From Staphylococcus lutrae (GTDB lineage Bacteria; Bacillota; Bacilli; Staphylococcales; Staphylococcaceae): a stretch of 64,000 bases of DNA. The stretch is from the NCBI RefSeq assembly GCF_002101335.1, contig NZ_CP020773.1:2232001-2296000 (forward strand), in the 5' to 3' direction. A program made the translations under genes and the position numbers. The notes beneath the pieces were generated by a model. It was not told the origin of the DNA and ran no database searches. It saw only the letters and a list, made by a program, of their open reading frames with translations. Below are positions 29,567 to 38,287 of the stretch, piece by piece; position 1 is the first letter of the stretch, and each line of letters opens with the position of its first letter.

Positions 29567-30838
29567 ATGAATCATTTCATTGACAATAAAATCATGCCAT
29601 TTGCTGTTAAGTTTTCAACGAATAAAGTTTTAGTTGCAATTCGTGATGGGTTATCGCTAACGATGATTTTAGCAATTGTAGGTTCTATATTTATGTTGTT
29701 GGCGAGTCTGCCTATTCCAGGTTGGCCAGAGTATTTAGATCGAATTGGTCTGAGTCAATATTTGTGGAAAGGTGTGGAAAGTACTTTTAGTTTAGTAGGA
29801 TTAATTGCGAGTTTTTCGGTTGCTTGGAGTTATGCCAAACAACATCAACAAGATGGCGTTGCAATTGGAATCATTGCATTGTGTGCTTTTATTACAGTAA
29901 CGCCTTTTATCAAGCAAGAGAATATATCAGGGATAACAATTGGCTATTTAGGGGCTAAAGGAATGTTTACTGCGATTATCATTGCGCTTACAACGACGCA
30001 TATTTACAAGTTTTTTATTGATCGAGATATTCGTATAAAACTTCCTGACAGTGTTCCTCCTGCTGTTTCGCGTTCGTTTGTTGCACTAATTCCAGGTGTC
30101 GTCATTCTTACATTTTGGTTAGTCGTCTATGCGTTACTTGATGTTTTTCATTTGCCGAATGCCCATGATCTTATTACGACGATATTAGGCGGTCCGATTC
30201 ATTTCTTAGGTGGTTCGGTATTTGGAACGGCAATGATAGTCGCATTAAACAGCTTATTTTGGTTTGTCGGCATTAATGGAGGTAGTGCTGTTAACTCTAT
30301 TATGGCACCCGTATGGTTAGGTAACTTACAAACGAATATGGATGCTTATAAAGCGGGACAACCGATGACTGAAATTTTCACACAGCCGTTTATGGACAAT
30401 TATGTTTACATGGGAGGGGGAGGTGCGACATTAGGACTTGTTATTGCAATTACACTTATCGCCCGGAGAAAGAGAGCAAGCAAACGAACGAAGGCGATAG
30501 CACCTCTCACACTTGTCCCAGGTTTATTCAATATTAACGAACCTGCGATGTTCGGTCTGCCCATCGTATTGAATGTATTTTTACTTATTCCTTTTGTGTT
30601 GACTCCGGTGGTCAATTTATTTATCGCATATTTTGCGACTGTAATGGGGCTTTTACCCTATACTAGAGCAACAGCAACATGGACCATGCCACCGATTATA
30701 TCGGGTTTTTTAACGACAGGTAGTATCAAAGCCTCTATTTTACAATTCATATTAATCGTGATAGATATATTGATTTATATCGGTTTTTACGCGGCTATAG
30801 AAAAATCATATCTTAAAGAAGAAAAAGACAATGCATAA
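29567..30838 (+). CDS. PTS EIIC permease, lactose/cellobiose family
   Basis: Membrane permease of a sugar phosphotransferase system, 423 residues with about ten hydrophobic segments. Family landmarks are LPDSVPPAVSRSFVALIPG near residue 163 and FNINEPAMFGLPIVLN near 325, the latter carrying the conserved sugar-binding glutamate. It belongs to the CelB/ChbC group that transports oligosaccharides such as cellobiose or chitobiose. ATG at 29567 follows GAAGGGAGATAC. EIIB and EIIA are encoded 1 kb downstream, with one gene between. No phospho-glycosidase is present, so the substrate cannot be inferred from a hydrolase. Confidence 0.92.
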   Translation: MNHFIDNKIMPFAVKFSTNKVLVAIRDGLSLTMILAIVGSIFMLLASLPIPGWPEYLDRIGLSQYLWKGVESTFSLVGLIASFSVAWSYAKQHQQDGVAIGIIALCAFITVTPFIKQENISGITIGYLGAKGMFTAIIIALTTTHIYKFFIDRDIRIKLPDSVPPAVSRSFVALIPGVVILTFWLVVYALLDVFHLPNAHDLITTILGGPIHFLGGSVFGTAMIVALNSLFWFVGINGGSAVNSIMAPVWLGNLQTNMDAYKAGQPMTEIFTQPFMDNYVYMGGGGATLGLVIAITLIARRKRASKRTKAIAPLTLVPGLFNINEPAMFGLPIVLNVFLLIPFVLTPVVNLFIAYFATVMGLLPYTRATATWTMPPIISGFLTTGSIKASILQFILIVIDILIYIGFYAAIEKSYLKEEKDNA

Positions 30839-30888
30839 ATTGTCTATTTTGAATCTAAATGATATCAACCGATGGAAGGTGTTGAAAA

Positions 30889-31788
30889 ATGGTAAAAAGA
30901 TTAATCAGTGCAAATACTTCTGAAGTATTTGAGATGTCAGTAAATGAATTGAAGCAAAGTATTAAAGCATCAGAAGGGCGTGTCGTATTATCAGAAAATG
31001 TGGCACATAGAGATCCGTGGATTTTCGATGTCACCAATGCCGAAATGGCTGCTGCATTTGGTGCGGACTTGATTTTACTCAATGCAGTGGATGTTTTTAA
31101 TGTCAATATTGCAGGATTATATGATATCGAGAATCATCCAATTCAATCATTAAAAAAACTATGTGGGCGTCCAGTAGGTGTGAATTTAGAGCCTGTTGAC
31201 GGGACTGTGAATATGATGGATGACCGATTTGAATTAGAAAAAGGTCGTACTGCAAATCATGAGACTTTACTAAAGTTAAATGAATTGGGTGTAGACTTTG
31301 TATGCTTTACAGGAAATCCAGGTACCGGTGTCTCTAATACAGCGATTGTAGAAAGTGTGAAACAAGCAAAGCAACTTTTTAATGGTTTGATTTTTGCGGG
31401 TAAGATGCACAGCTCGGGTGTAGACGAAGCAGTGGTTAATTTAGAGTTAGTAAAAACGTTAATCGAGGCTGGTGAAGATGTCATTTTAGTGCCTTCAATA
31501 GGTTGTGTGCCAGGAATCACTTTGGAAATGATTCACGATGTTGTTCAACTCTGTCATACACACGGCGCTTTAGTGATGAGTGCGATTGGTACAAGTCAAG
31601 AAGGGGCATCAAAAGAAACAATTCGTTATTTTGCCATTCAAAATAAAATGGCCGGTGTTGATATTCAACATATTGGAGATGCGGGCTATGGGGGTTTGGC
31701 TCCAGTAGAAAATATTTTTGAATTAGGTATAGCAATTAGAGGCTTACGTCACACGGCTTCTAAAATGTCTCGATCAATTTTAAGGTAA
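30889..31788 (+). CDS. PTS-associated TIM-barrel-like protein of unknown function
   Basis: A 299-residue soluble protein set between PTS EIIC and EIIB. Conserved-looking motifs that fall at strand ends of a barrel are VVLSENVAHRDP (residue 32), LILLNAVDVFNV, RPVGVNLEPVDG, CFTGNPGTGVSN, IFAGKMHSSGVDE, VPSIGCVPGITLE, SAIGTSQEGA and QHIGDAGYGG. From memory this matches a PTS-linked family annotated DUF7916 or loosely as a phosphonomutase-like protein; I cannot check that. A role in converting the phosphorylated sugar is plausible because no hydrolase is in the operon. The ATG at 30889 has no strong Shine-Dalgarno; GGAAGGTG stands upstream. Confidence 0.7.
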   Translation: MVKRLISANTSEVFEMSVNELKQSIKASEGRVVLSENVAHRDPWIFDVTNAEMAAAFGADLILLNAVDVFNVNIAGLYDIENHPIQSLKKLCGRPVGVNLEPVDGTVNMMDDRFELEKGRTANHETLLKLNELGVDFVCFTGNPGTGVSNTAIVESVKQAKQLFNGLIFAGKMHSSGVDEAVVNLELVKTLIEAGEDVILVPSIGCVPGITLEMIHDVVQLCHTHGALVMSAIGTSQEGASKETIRYFAIQNKMAGVDIQHIGDAGYGGLAPVENIFELGIAIRGLRHTASKMSRSILR

Positions 31789-31820
31789 TACATTTACAAC
31801 GTATAAATAAGGAGGGGACG

Positions 31821-32135
31821 ATGTTGAAAACGATACTATTAGCATGTGCAGCAGGTATGAGTACAAGCATGTTAGTCCAACGAATGGAAAAAGCATCACA
31901 AAATTTTGAAGGTGAATTTAAAATATATGCGGTTTCAGTTGCGGAAGTTGAAAGAGAGATTGAGCAAAACACAATCGATATTGTCTTATTAGGACCACAA
32001 GTAAGGTATGAAGAAGGAAAATTAAAGGCAAAATTAGAGCCTATAGGTATCCCGCTTCGTGTGATTGATATGTCAGACTATGGATTAATGGATGGTCAAG
32101 CTGTTATGGAAAAGGCCATCGAAATCATTGGGTGA
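31821..32135 (+). CDS. PTS EIIB component, lactose/cellobiose family
   Basis: Cytoplasmic phospho-carrier of 104 residues. The N-terminal ILLACAAGMSTSMLV loop places the phosphorylated cysteine at residue 9, the hallmark of the CelA/ChbB-type EIIB. It passes phosphate from EIIA to the sugar bound by the EIIC encoded at 29567. ATG at 31821 follows AAGGAGGGGACG, the strongest ribosome site of the operon. It ends at the ribosome site of the EIIA gene. Confidence 0.93.
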   Translation: MLKTILLACAAGMSTSMLVQRMEKASQNFEGEFKIYAVSVAEVEREIEQNTIDIVLLGPQVRYEEGKLKAKLEPIGIPLRVIDMSDYGLMDGQAVMEKAIEIIG

Positions 32136-32140
32136 TAGAA

Positions 32141-32452
32141 ATGGAAGACCGAAACTTAGAGAATGTGATGCAATTAATTGTTAAAAGTGGTAATGCGAAA
32201 TCTTACGCAATGGAAGCGATTCAACTTGCTAAAACAGGAGAAACGACAAGCGCAATCGAGCTGTTAAATGCAGCAGATCAAAACATTGTTGAAGCACATC
32301 AATATCAAACTAAAATGTTAACACAAGAAGCAAATGGTGAAAAACTTGACGTTTCATTGCTTGTTGTACACAGTCAAGACCATTTGATGACCTCTATATG
32401 TTTCATTGAATTGGCAAAAGAGATTGTGGAAATCTATAAAATGAGGATTTAA
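32141..32452 (+). CDS. PTS EIIA component, lactose family
   Basis: A 103-residue helical EIIA of the LacF/ChbA type. The VHSQDHLMTS segment near residue 77 contains the phosphorylatable histidine and the metal-binding aspartate. The family normally forms a trimer of three-helix bundles. I start at the ATG at 32141 behind GGGTGA; a GTG at 32132 overlaps the EIIB stop and is less likely. Last gene of the PTS operon. Confidence 0.92.
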   Translation: MEDRNLENVMQLIVKSGNAKSYAMEAIQLAKTGETTSAIELLNAADQNIVEAHQYQTKMLTQEANGEKLDVSLLVVHSQDHLMTSICFIELAKEIVEIYKMRI

Positions 32453-32803
32453 CAGATTAACGTAAATCTTTATTTTTAAAGTTCACCTCAAACATCATCG
32501 TTGTTAGTCCGTAGAAATTATCGGCATTTGACAGTGTCGAGGAGGTGGTTCGGTCGTGTCGATACATTGAAGTAGCACAAATATCCAGGAAATAGCGCCA
32601 TATATTAATCTATGACCTTCGCTTTATGTTGAAGCGACGGTGTTTTAAGTCAATTGGGATGCGATAAAAAATGATACAAGGCGTGAAGCATAATAATCTC
32701 TTCGTCAATGGGTGATGCCTGAGTGCGTCACCCAACTTGACTTGGTTTACTTTATGGTGTCTGAACAATGTCGTAATCACAAACGTGTGGCTATATTGTT
32801 TCA
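32453..32803. other. Gap between the PTS operon and rbfA
   Basis: No supported gene. A 6-bp hairpin at 32619-32637 followed by GGTGTTTT is a weak terminator candidate for the PTS operon. A second hairpin pairs GGGTGA (32709) with TCACCC (32732) but has no T run. The right edge of the inserted block is probably here. Confidence 0.45.
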
Positions 32804-32833
32804 TTGACGGCAAATCCTTTTCTCCGTTATAAT
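32804..32833 (+). promoter_or_regulatory. Sigma-A promoter for rbfA-truB
   Basis: TTGACG (32804-32809), 18 bases, TATAAT (32828-32833). It supplies rbfA with its own transcription, which is needed because the inserted block and its terminators cut rbfA off from the infB operon. Confidence 0.75.
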
Positions 32834-32882
32834 ACGTAATTGAGGATTAAGTTGCGAAATAACGATGAGAGGAGGCGATACG

Positions 32883-33227
32883 ATGAATATGCGTGCAGAA
32901 CGTGTAGGCGAACAAATGAAAAAAGAATTGATGGACATTATTAATAATAAGCTTAAAGATCCAAGAGTTGGTTTTTTAACAATTACAGATGTCAAACCGA
33001 CCAATGATTTATCGTTAGCAAAGGTTTATTTAACAGTACTTGGTAATGATAAAGCGCGTGAAGAGACGTTCAAAGGTCTTGAAAAAGCAAAAGGATTTAT
33101 TAAGTCGGAAATCGGACAACGCATGCGACTGAGAATTGTACCGGACTTACAATTTGAATATGATGAATCAATTGAATATGGTAACCGTATTGAGCAATTG
33201 ATTCAAAATTTAAATCATAATGACTAA
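32883..33227 (+). CDS. rbfA: Ribosome-binding factor A
   Basis: A 114-residue KH-domain protein that matures the 30S subunit and helps cells grow in the cold. The start [16 protein letters not shown] and the core [20 protein letters not shown] are typical, and the C terminus ends with [14 protein letters not shown] at 32883 follows GAGAGGAGGCG; the earlier in-frame start at 32865 overlaps the ribosome site. In most Firmicutes it directly follows infB. truB follows after a terminator-like hairpin. Confidence 0.95.
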   Translation: MNMRAERVGEQMKKELMDIINNKLKDPRVGFLTITDVKPTNDLSLAKVYLTVLGNDKAREETFKGLEKAKGFIKSEIGQRMRLRIVPDLQFEYDESIEYGNRIEQLIQNLNHND

Positions 33228-33236
33228 CAATGTGCG

Positions 33237-33289
33237 CTAGGTACGTGAGATAATCTGCATTTGTAGAGTCCGCGTCACCTAGTTTTTTT
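33237..33289 (+). terminator. Terminator-like hairpin between rbfA and truB
   Basis: CTAGGT (33237-33242) pairs with ACCTAG (33277-33282) around a long loop with further partial pairing, and seven T residues follow (33283-33289). The truB ribosome site begins a few bases later, so it may be a partial attenuator. Confidence 0.6.
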
Positions 33290-33307
33290 ATGAAAGGAGT
33301 GACGTTC

Positions 33308-34225
33308 ATGTATCATGGTATTTTACCCGTGTATAAGGCACGAGGTTTAACGAGTCACGATGTCGTATTTAAATTGCGAAAAATCTTAAAAACTAAAAAA
33401 ATAGGGCATACCGGTACACTAGATCCTGAAGTAGACGGTGTTTTACCCATTTGTATTGGACAAGCGACAAAGGTGAGCGATTATGTCATGGAAATGGGTA
33501 AAATGTATCGTGCAGAAGTGACGTTAGGTATTGCGACGACGACTGAAGATCAAACGGGCGACATATTGACACGTCAAGCTGTAGCACCAGATGCATTGTG
33601 CGCTTCACAAGTAGATGACATCCTACAATCGTTTAAAGGATGGACGACGCAAGTCCCTCCAATGTATTCCTCGGTTAAAGTGAATGGTAAAAAATTATAC
33701 GAATATGCACGTCGAGGTGAAACCGTTCAACGACCTGAACGCCAAATTTATATTTCACATATTGCGCGATGTTCAGAGCTCATATTTGAAAATGAAACTG
33801 CGCGCTTTTCAATCATCGTTGAATGTGGTAAAGGGACATATATTCGCACGCTGGCAACGGATATTGGTCGTGCTTTGAACATGCCGGCACATATGTCATT
33901 ATTAACACGAACGATGAGCGGTGGTTTTGATCTCGAGCAGTCATTAAGTTTAGAGGAGATTGAAGCGGCACATCAGGCGCAAACGTTACAGGAAAAGTTA
34001 TATCCGATGGTGTACGGTTTAAAAGGGCTGCCGATGTGCGTTGTTCAGAACGATAGTGATAAAATGAAAATTAAGAATGGAAAAAAGTTTTCAAGAGATT
34101 ATTTTAAAATACCATTTGAAACACAGGTCGTGATGCTGAATGGGGAGACGAATGAAGTACTTGCCATTTATGAAGTGCATCCGTCGCGTCAAGAAGAAAT
34201 CAAACCGAAAAAGGTATTTAATTAA
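33308..34225 (+). CDS. truB: tRNA pseudouridine-55 synthase TruB
   Basis: Makes pseudouridine 55 in the T-loop of nearly all tRNAs and acts as a tRNA chaperone. The catalytic aspartate is in [15 protein letters not shown] near residue 40. KAxGLTSHD-like [11 protein letters not shown] at the start, [10 protein letters not shown] and [15 protein letters not shown] are the other family motifs. ATG at 33308 follows GAAAGGAGTGACG and gives 305 residues. The other T-loop modifier, TrmFO, is encoded at 3.5 kb. ribF follows closely. Confidence 0.96.
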   Translation: MYHGILPVYKARGLTSHDVVFKLRKILKTKKIGHTGTLDPEVDGVLPICIGQATKVSDYVMEMGKMYRAEVTLGIATTTEDQTGDILTRQAVAPDALCASQVDDILQSFKGWTTQVPPMYSSVKVNGKKLYEYARRGETVQRPERQIYISHIARCSELIFENETARFSIIVECGKGTYIRTLATDIGRALNMPAHMSLLTRTMSGGFDLEQSLSLEEIEAAHQAQTLQEKLYPMVYGLKGLPMCVVQNDSDKMKIKNGKKFSRDYFKIPFETQVVMLNGETNEVLAIYEVHPSRQEEIKPKKVFN

Positions 34226-34240
34226 AAGGAGATTTTAATG

Positions 34241-35212
34241 ATGAAAGTGATCGAAATTACACATCCGATTCAATCTGAACAGTATATTCAAGAGGATGTT
34301 GCGATGGCGCTAGGTTTTTTTGATGGTGTACACAGAGGACATCAAGCGTTGTTTGACAAACTCGATCAGGTGGCAAAGGAAAAAGGGTTGAAAAAAGCAG
34401 TCATGACTTTTGATCCTCATCCATCAGTTGTGTTAAGTCCTGAGCAAAAGCGTACCACTTATATCACGCCACTTGCTGATAAAATCGAACGACTTGGAGA
34501 GCGAGAGATTGATTATTGTCTCGTTGTAAACTTCTCTTCTCGTTTTGCTGAAGTCACACCCGATGCGTTCATACATGACTATTTAGTTAAAAACCACGCA
34601 CGTGCAATTATAGCAGGCTTTGACTTTACGTTTGGTAAATTCGGAAAAGGGAACATGGCCATGTTGCAGGAATACCAAGCATATTTTGATTGCATCACGG
34701 TAGGTAAACAAGAATTAAATGGTGAAAAAATTTCGACAACCGCTATACGAGAGGCATTGGAGACGGGGAACTTAGCGTATGCAAATGAGCAACTGGGTTC
34801 TCGATATCGAATGAAAGGCACAGTAGTACAAGGCGAAAAACGAGGACGGACGATAGGTTTTCCTACAGCAAATATTGAACCGAGTGATGATTATGTGATG
34901 CCTACGTTAGGGGTATATGCAGTAAGCTTAACGATTGGTTCAAGTGAGAAAATTTACCGTGGCGTATGTAATATTGGTGTGAAGCCGACATTTCATGATG
35001 ATTTACCTCAAGCTGTGATTGAAGTGAATATTTTTGACTTCGAAGAAAATATTTATGGTGAACGTGTTACACTGTATTGGCATCATTATATGCGTCCAGA
35101 ATTAAAATTTGCTGGTATCGATCCACTTGTTGCGCAAATGAATCAGGATAAAGAACGTGCGAAATATCTTTTAGCTGTTGATTTTGGTGATGAAGTATCA
35201 TATAATATATAA
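34241..35212 (+). CDS. ribF: Bifunctional riboflavin kinase / FAD synthetase
   Basis: Makes FMN and FAD from riboflavin. The N-terminal nucleotidyltransferase half starts VAMALGFFDGVHRGHQALF and has the KISTTAIREAL segment near residue 160. The C-terminal kinase half has GRTIGFPTANI near 202 and YGERVTLYWHHYMRPE. I use the second of two adjacent ATG codons (34238 and 34241), nine bases after AAGGAG, giving 323 residues. FAD made here is a cofactor for TrmFO. It follows truB by about 15 bases. The rpsO promoter overlaps its 3' end. Confidence 0.95.
   Translation: MKVIEITHPIQSEQYIQEDVAMALGFFDGVHRGHQALFDKLDQVAKEKGLKKAVMTFDPHPSVVLSPEQKRTTYITPLADKIERLGEREIDYCLVVNFSSRFAEVTPDAFIHDYLVKNHARAIIAGFDFTFGKFGKGNMAMLQEYQAYFDCITVGKQELNGEKISTTAIREALETGNLAYANEQLGSRYRMKGTVVQGEKRGRTIGFPTANIEPSDDYVMPTLGVYAVSLTIGSSEKIYRGVCNIGVKPTFHDDLPQAVIEVNIFDFEENIYGERVTLYWHHYMRPELKFAGIDPLVAQMNQDKERAKYLLAVDFGDEVSYNI
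35178..35206 (+). promoter_or_regulatory. rpsO promoter inside the end of ribF
   Basis: TTGATT (35178-35183), 17 bases, and a perfect TATAAT (35201-35206) lie in the last codons of ribF. Initiation near 35213 gives a leader of about 100 bases that contains two small hairpins (35221-35239 and 35251-35264) where an S15 autoregulatory structure might sit. Confidence 0.7.
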
Positions 35213-35313
35213 GTCTAATCAAGGTTAGAAAGAGACCTTTGTCTTGGTAGGTCGAAACTCCGACGCCTCACTCAGATAAGGGCATTATAAAAATTAAAGG
35301 AGGAAATTGACAA

Positions 35314-35583
35314 ATGGCAATTTCACAAGAACGTAAAAATGAATTGATTAAAGAATACCGTACACACGAAACTGATACGGGATCACCAGAAGTTCAAATC
35401 GCAGTGTTAACTGCAGAAATCAATGCATTAAACGATCACTTACGTATTCATAAAAAAGACCACCATTCACGTCGTGGTTTATTAAAAATGGTAGGACGTC
35501 GTCGTCACTTATTGAACTACTTACGTGACAAAGATATCCAACGTTATCGTGAACTAATTAAGTCATTAGGTATCCGTCGTTAA
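35314..35583 (+). CDS. rpsO: 30S ribosomal protein S15
   Basis: Primary binding protein of the 16S rRNA central domain. The 89-residue product is full length; [19 protein letters not shown] near residue 12 and the [22 protein letters not shown] helix-pair region contact the three-way junction. ATG at 35314 follows AAAGGAGGAAATTGACA. It has its own promoter and a strong terminator before pnp, the same rpsO-pnp arrangement as in many bacteria, where both genes are controlled after transcription. Confidence 0.98.
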   Translation: MAISQERKNELIKEYRTHETDTGSPEVQIAVLTAEINALNDHLRIHKKDHHSRRGLLKMVGRRRHLLNYLRDKDIQRYRELIKSLGIRR

Positions 35584-35613
35584 TTTTAAGGGACGGCTTT
35601 TGACATAATGGGG

Positions 35614-35651
35614 AAGGAGCTGGGACATTTATCGTATCCGGCTCCTTTTTT
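35614..35651 (+). terminator. Terminator between rpsO and pnp
   Basis: A 10-bp stem with a G-T pair (35614-35623 with 35638-35647) leads into T residues through 35651. It separates rpsO from pnp. Confidence 0.85.
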
Positions 35652-35735
35652 AACTATTAAATAAGTTGCATGTAAGATATAATTGAAATGTAAAAGACTA
35701 TGAAATGTATAAAGAAGTAAGAGAGGAGATTGATC

Positions 35736-37838
35736 ATGTCTCAAGAAAAGAAGGTTTTTAAAACGGAATGGGCGAACCAGCCGTTAACAATAGAAACAGG
35801 ACAGCTCGCTAAACAAGCGAACGGTGCTGTGCTCGTACGTTATGGAGATACGGTAGTACTATCTACTGCAACAGCATCAAAAGAACCACGCGATGGTGAC
35901 TTTTTTCCATTAACAGTAAACTATGAAGAAAAAATGTATGCGGCAGGTAAAATTCCTGGAGGATTTAAAAAACGTGAAGGACGTCCAGGTGATGAAGCGA
36001 CATTGACGGCACGTTTAATTGACCGACCGATACGTCCATTGTTCCCAGATGGCTACCGTCACGATGTCCAAATTATAAATATTGTGTTAAGCGCGGATCC
36101 GAATTGTTCTCCTGAGATGGCAGCGATGATCGGCTCATCTATGGCGTTAAGCGTATCGGATATACCATTCCAAGGACCGATTGCCGGAGTCAATGTTGGC
36201 TATGTAGATGGTGAATATGTGATCAATCCTAACGTAGAACAACGAGAAAAATCACGCCTAGATTTAGAAGTTGCTGGTCATAAAGATGCGGTCAACATGG
36301 TCGAAGCAGGTGCAAGTGAAATTACTGAATCCGAAATGTTAGAAGCGATTTTATTTGGACACGAAGAAATTAAAAGATTATGTGCATTCCAAGAAGAAAT
36401 TATTGCGCATTTACAACCAGAAAAACAAGTGTTCATTCCAGAAGAAAAAAATCAAGCATTGATCGACGAAGTCACTGAAATGACACACAATGAAAACTTA
36501 AACGCTGCAATTCAAACATTTGATAAGCAAGAACGTGAAGCGAACTTGGAAGACATTAAGTCACGTGTACTGGCAAATTTCGAAAACGAAGATGACCCTG
36601 AAAATGAAGCATTATTAAAAGAAGTGGGACAAATCATCAACACTTTGATTAAAGAAGAGGTTCGTCGCTTAATTGCTGATGAAAAAATTCGTCCAGATGG
36701 TCGTAAACCAGATGAAATTCGTCCGCTCTCATCAGAAGTTGGCTTATTGCCACGTGCACACGGTTCAGGTTTGTTTACACGTGGACAAACACAAGCATTA
36801 TCTGTGTTAACGTTAGGTTCAATTTCCGAATATCAAATTATAGATGGTTTGGGTGAGGAAGAACATAAACGTTTTATGCATCATTATAATTTCCCGAACT
36901 TCTCAGTCGGTGAAACGGGACCAGTCCGCGCGCCAGGGCGTCGTGAAATTGGTCACGGTGCGTTAGGTGAGCGTGCATTGAAGTATATCATTCCGGATGA
37001 GAAAACATTCCCTTATACAGTGCGTATCGTCAGTGAAGTGCTTGAGTCAAACGGTTCATCATCGCAAGCTTCTATTTGTGGTTCCACATTAGCATTGATG
37101 GATGCGGGTGTGCCAATAAAAGCGCCGGTAGCGGGTATTGCAATGGGGCTTGTCACTCGTGAGGAAAGCTACACGATTCTGACGGACATTCAAGGTATGG
37201 AAGATGCCCTTGGAGATATGGACTTTAAAGTAGCGGGAACTGAAAAAGGGATTACTGCAATTCAAATGGATATTAAAATAGACGGATTGACTAAAGAGGT
37301 CATTGAAGAAGCATTGGAACAAGCGCGTAAAGGTCGTTTAGCGATTTTAGAACATATGCTTCAAACGATAGATCAACCGAGAACAGAATTAAGTGCTTAT
37401 GCGCCTAAAGTTGAAACGATGCAAATTAAACCTGAAAAAATCCGTGATGTCATTGGACCAGGTGGTAAACAAATCAATGAAATTATTGACGCAACGGGCG
37501 TTAAATTAGACATAGAACAAGATGGTACGGTTTATATCGGCTCAACTGAACAAGAAATGATTAATCAAGCACGTCAGTGGATTGAGCGAATTGTTCGTGA
37601 AGCTGAAGTTGGACAAGTTTATGATGCTAAAGTGAAGCGTATAGAAAAATTTGGCGCGTTTGTTGAATTATTCCCTGGTAAAGATGCCTTAGTTCATATT
37701 TCACAAATTGCCAATGAAAGAATTAACAAAGTAGAAGATGTGTTGAATATCGGTGACACACTTAAAGTTAAGGTCACTGAAATTGATAAACAAGGGCGTG
37801 TCAATGCTTCACATAAAGTTTTAATAGCGCAGTCATAA
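35736..37838 (+). CDS. pnp: Polynucleotide phosphorylase
   Basis: Phosphorolytic 3'-5' exoribonuclease of mRNA decay. Domain order in 700 residues: RNase PH-like 1 (1-140), an alpha-helical linker (about 240-310), RNase PH-like 2 holding [13 protein letters not shown] and the catalytic [19 protein letters not shown] region near 490, KH with [16 protein letters not shown] near 570, and S1 with [19 protein letters not shown] near 630. ATG at 35736 follows GAGAGGAGATTG; ATG at 35730 overlaps that site. RNase J2 and RNase Y, its degradosome partners, are also in this window. Confidence 0.97.
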   Translation: MSQEKKVFKTEWANQPLTIETGQLAKQANGAVLVRYGDTVVLSTATASKEPRDGDFFPLTVNYEEKMYAAGKIPGGFKKREGRPGDEATLTARLIDRPIRPLFPDGYRHDVQIINIVLSADPNCSPEMAAMIGSSMALSVSDIPFQGPIAGVNVGYVDGEYVINPNVEQREKSRLDLEVAGHKDAVNMVEAGASEITESEMLEAILFGHEEIKRLCAFQEEIIAHLQPEKQVFIPEEKNQALIDEVTEMTHNENLNAAIQTFDKQEREANLEDIKSRVLANFENEDDPENEALLKEVGQIINTLIKEEVRRLIADEKIRPDGRKPDEIRPLSSEVGLLPRAHGSGLFTRGQTQALSVLTLGSISEYQIIDGLGEEEHKRFMHHYNFPNFSVGETGPVRAPGRREIGHGALGERALKYIIPDEKTFPYTVRIVSEVLESNGSSSQASICGSTLALMDAGVPIKAPVAGIAMGLVTREESYTILTDIQGMEDALGDMDFKVAGTEKGITAIQMDIKIDGLTKEVIEEALEQARKGRLAILEHMLQTIDQPRTELSAYAPKVETMQIKPEKIRDVIGPGGKQINEIIDATGVKLDIEQDGTVYIGSTEQEMINQARQWIERIVREAEVGQVYDAKVKRIEKFGAFVELFPGKDALVHISQIANERINKVEDVLNIGDTLKVKVTEIDKQGRVNASHKVLIAQS

Positions 37839-37902
37839 AGGCTGGATTTGGAGAAACAAAGTTGAGACAGCAGTCCCTGTAACCATTTATAAAAAGGAAC
37901 CA

Positions 37903-37959
37903 ACAGAAGTAAGTGTAACTCTTTTTTCGTTGAGTTGACGTCTATACTTCTGTTTTTTT
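37903..37959 (+). terminator. Terminator after pnp
   Basis: A 9-bp outer stem (37903-37911 with 37945-37953) encloses a second small hairpin (AACTC with GAGTT), and six or seven T residues follow. It cleanly ends the pnp transcript. Confidence 0.85.
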
Positions 37960-38287
37960 AGTTTAGGTGCATCTTTCAAACAAACGGGAGTGTGGAATGT
38001 GACATCTCTCCCACGTAGACATCCATATTGTTAAAGGATGAAATGAACGAGGGATTAAGTGAACCCATTTACACGCGATTTAGGTTGAAACGGATTAATT
38101 TAATCGCACGTTACGTTCCATTGTTAATGAAAGGATGAAAGAGCGATACCGCACATGAAAGCAGTGAAGTGTGAATAGAACGCTGCCTTGACGCGATTGA
38201 CTTTAATAGTGTACAGCATCTCTTTTATCCACTATAATAAAGAATGAATGTAAAATGGACGGGTTATATTTATTAGGAGGTAAAATT
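37960..38287. other. Gap before rnjB
   Basis: No gene is supported. A hairpin pairs GGGAG (near 37985) with CTCCC (near 38010). A TATAAT at 38233-38238 with a poor -35 (TGTACA, 38210) is the likely rnjB promoter. Confidence 0.45.

Noticed and set aside
32610..33004. Minus-strand frames in the PTS-rbfA gap
   Set aside because: They overlap the rbfA promoter and coding region and show no family features.
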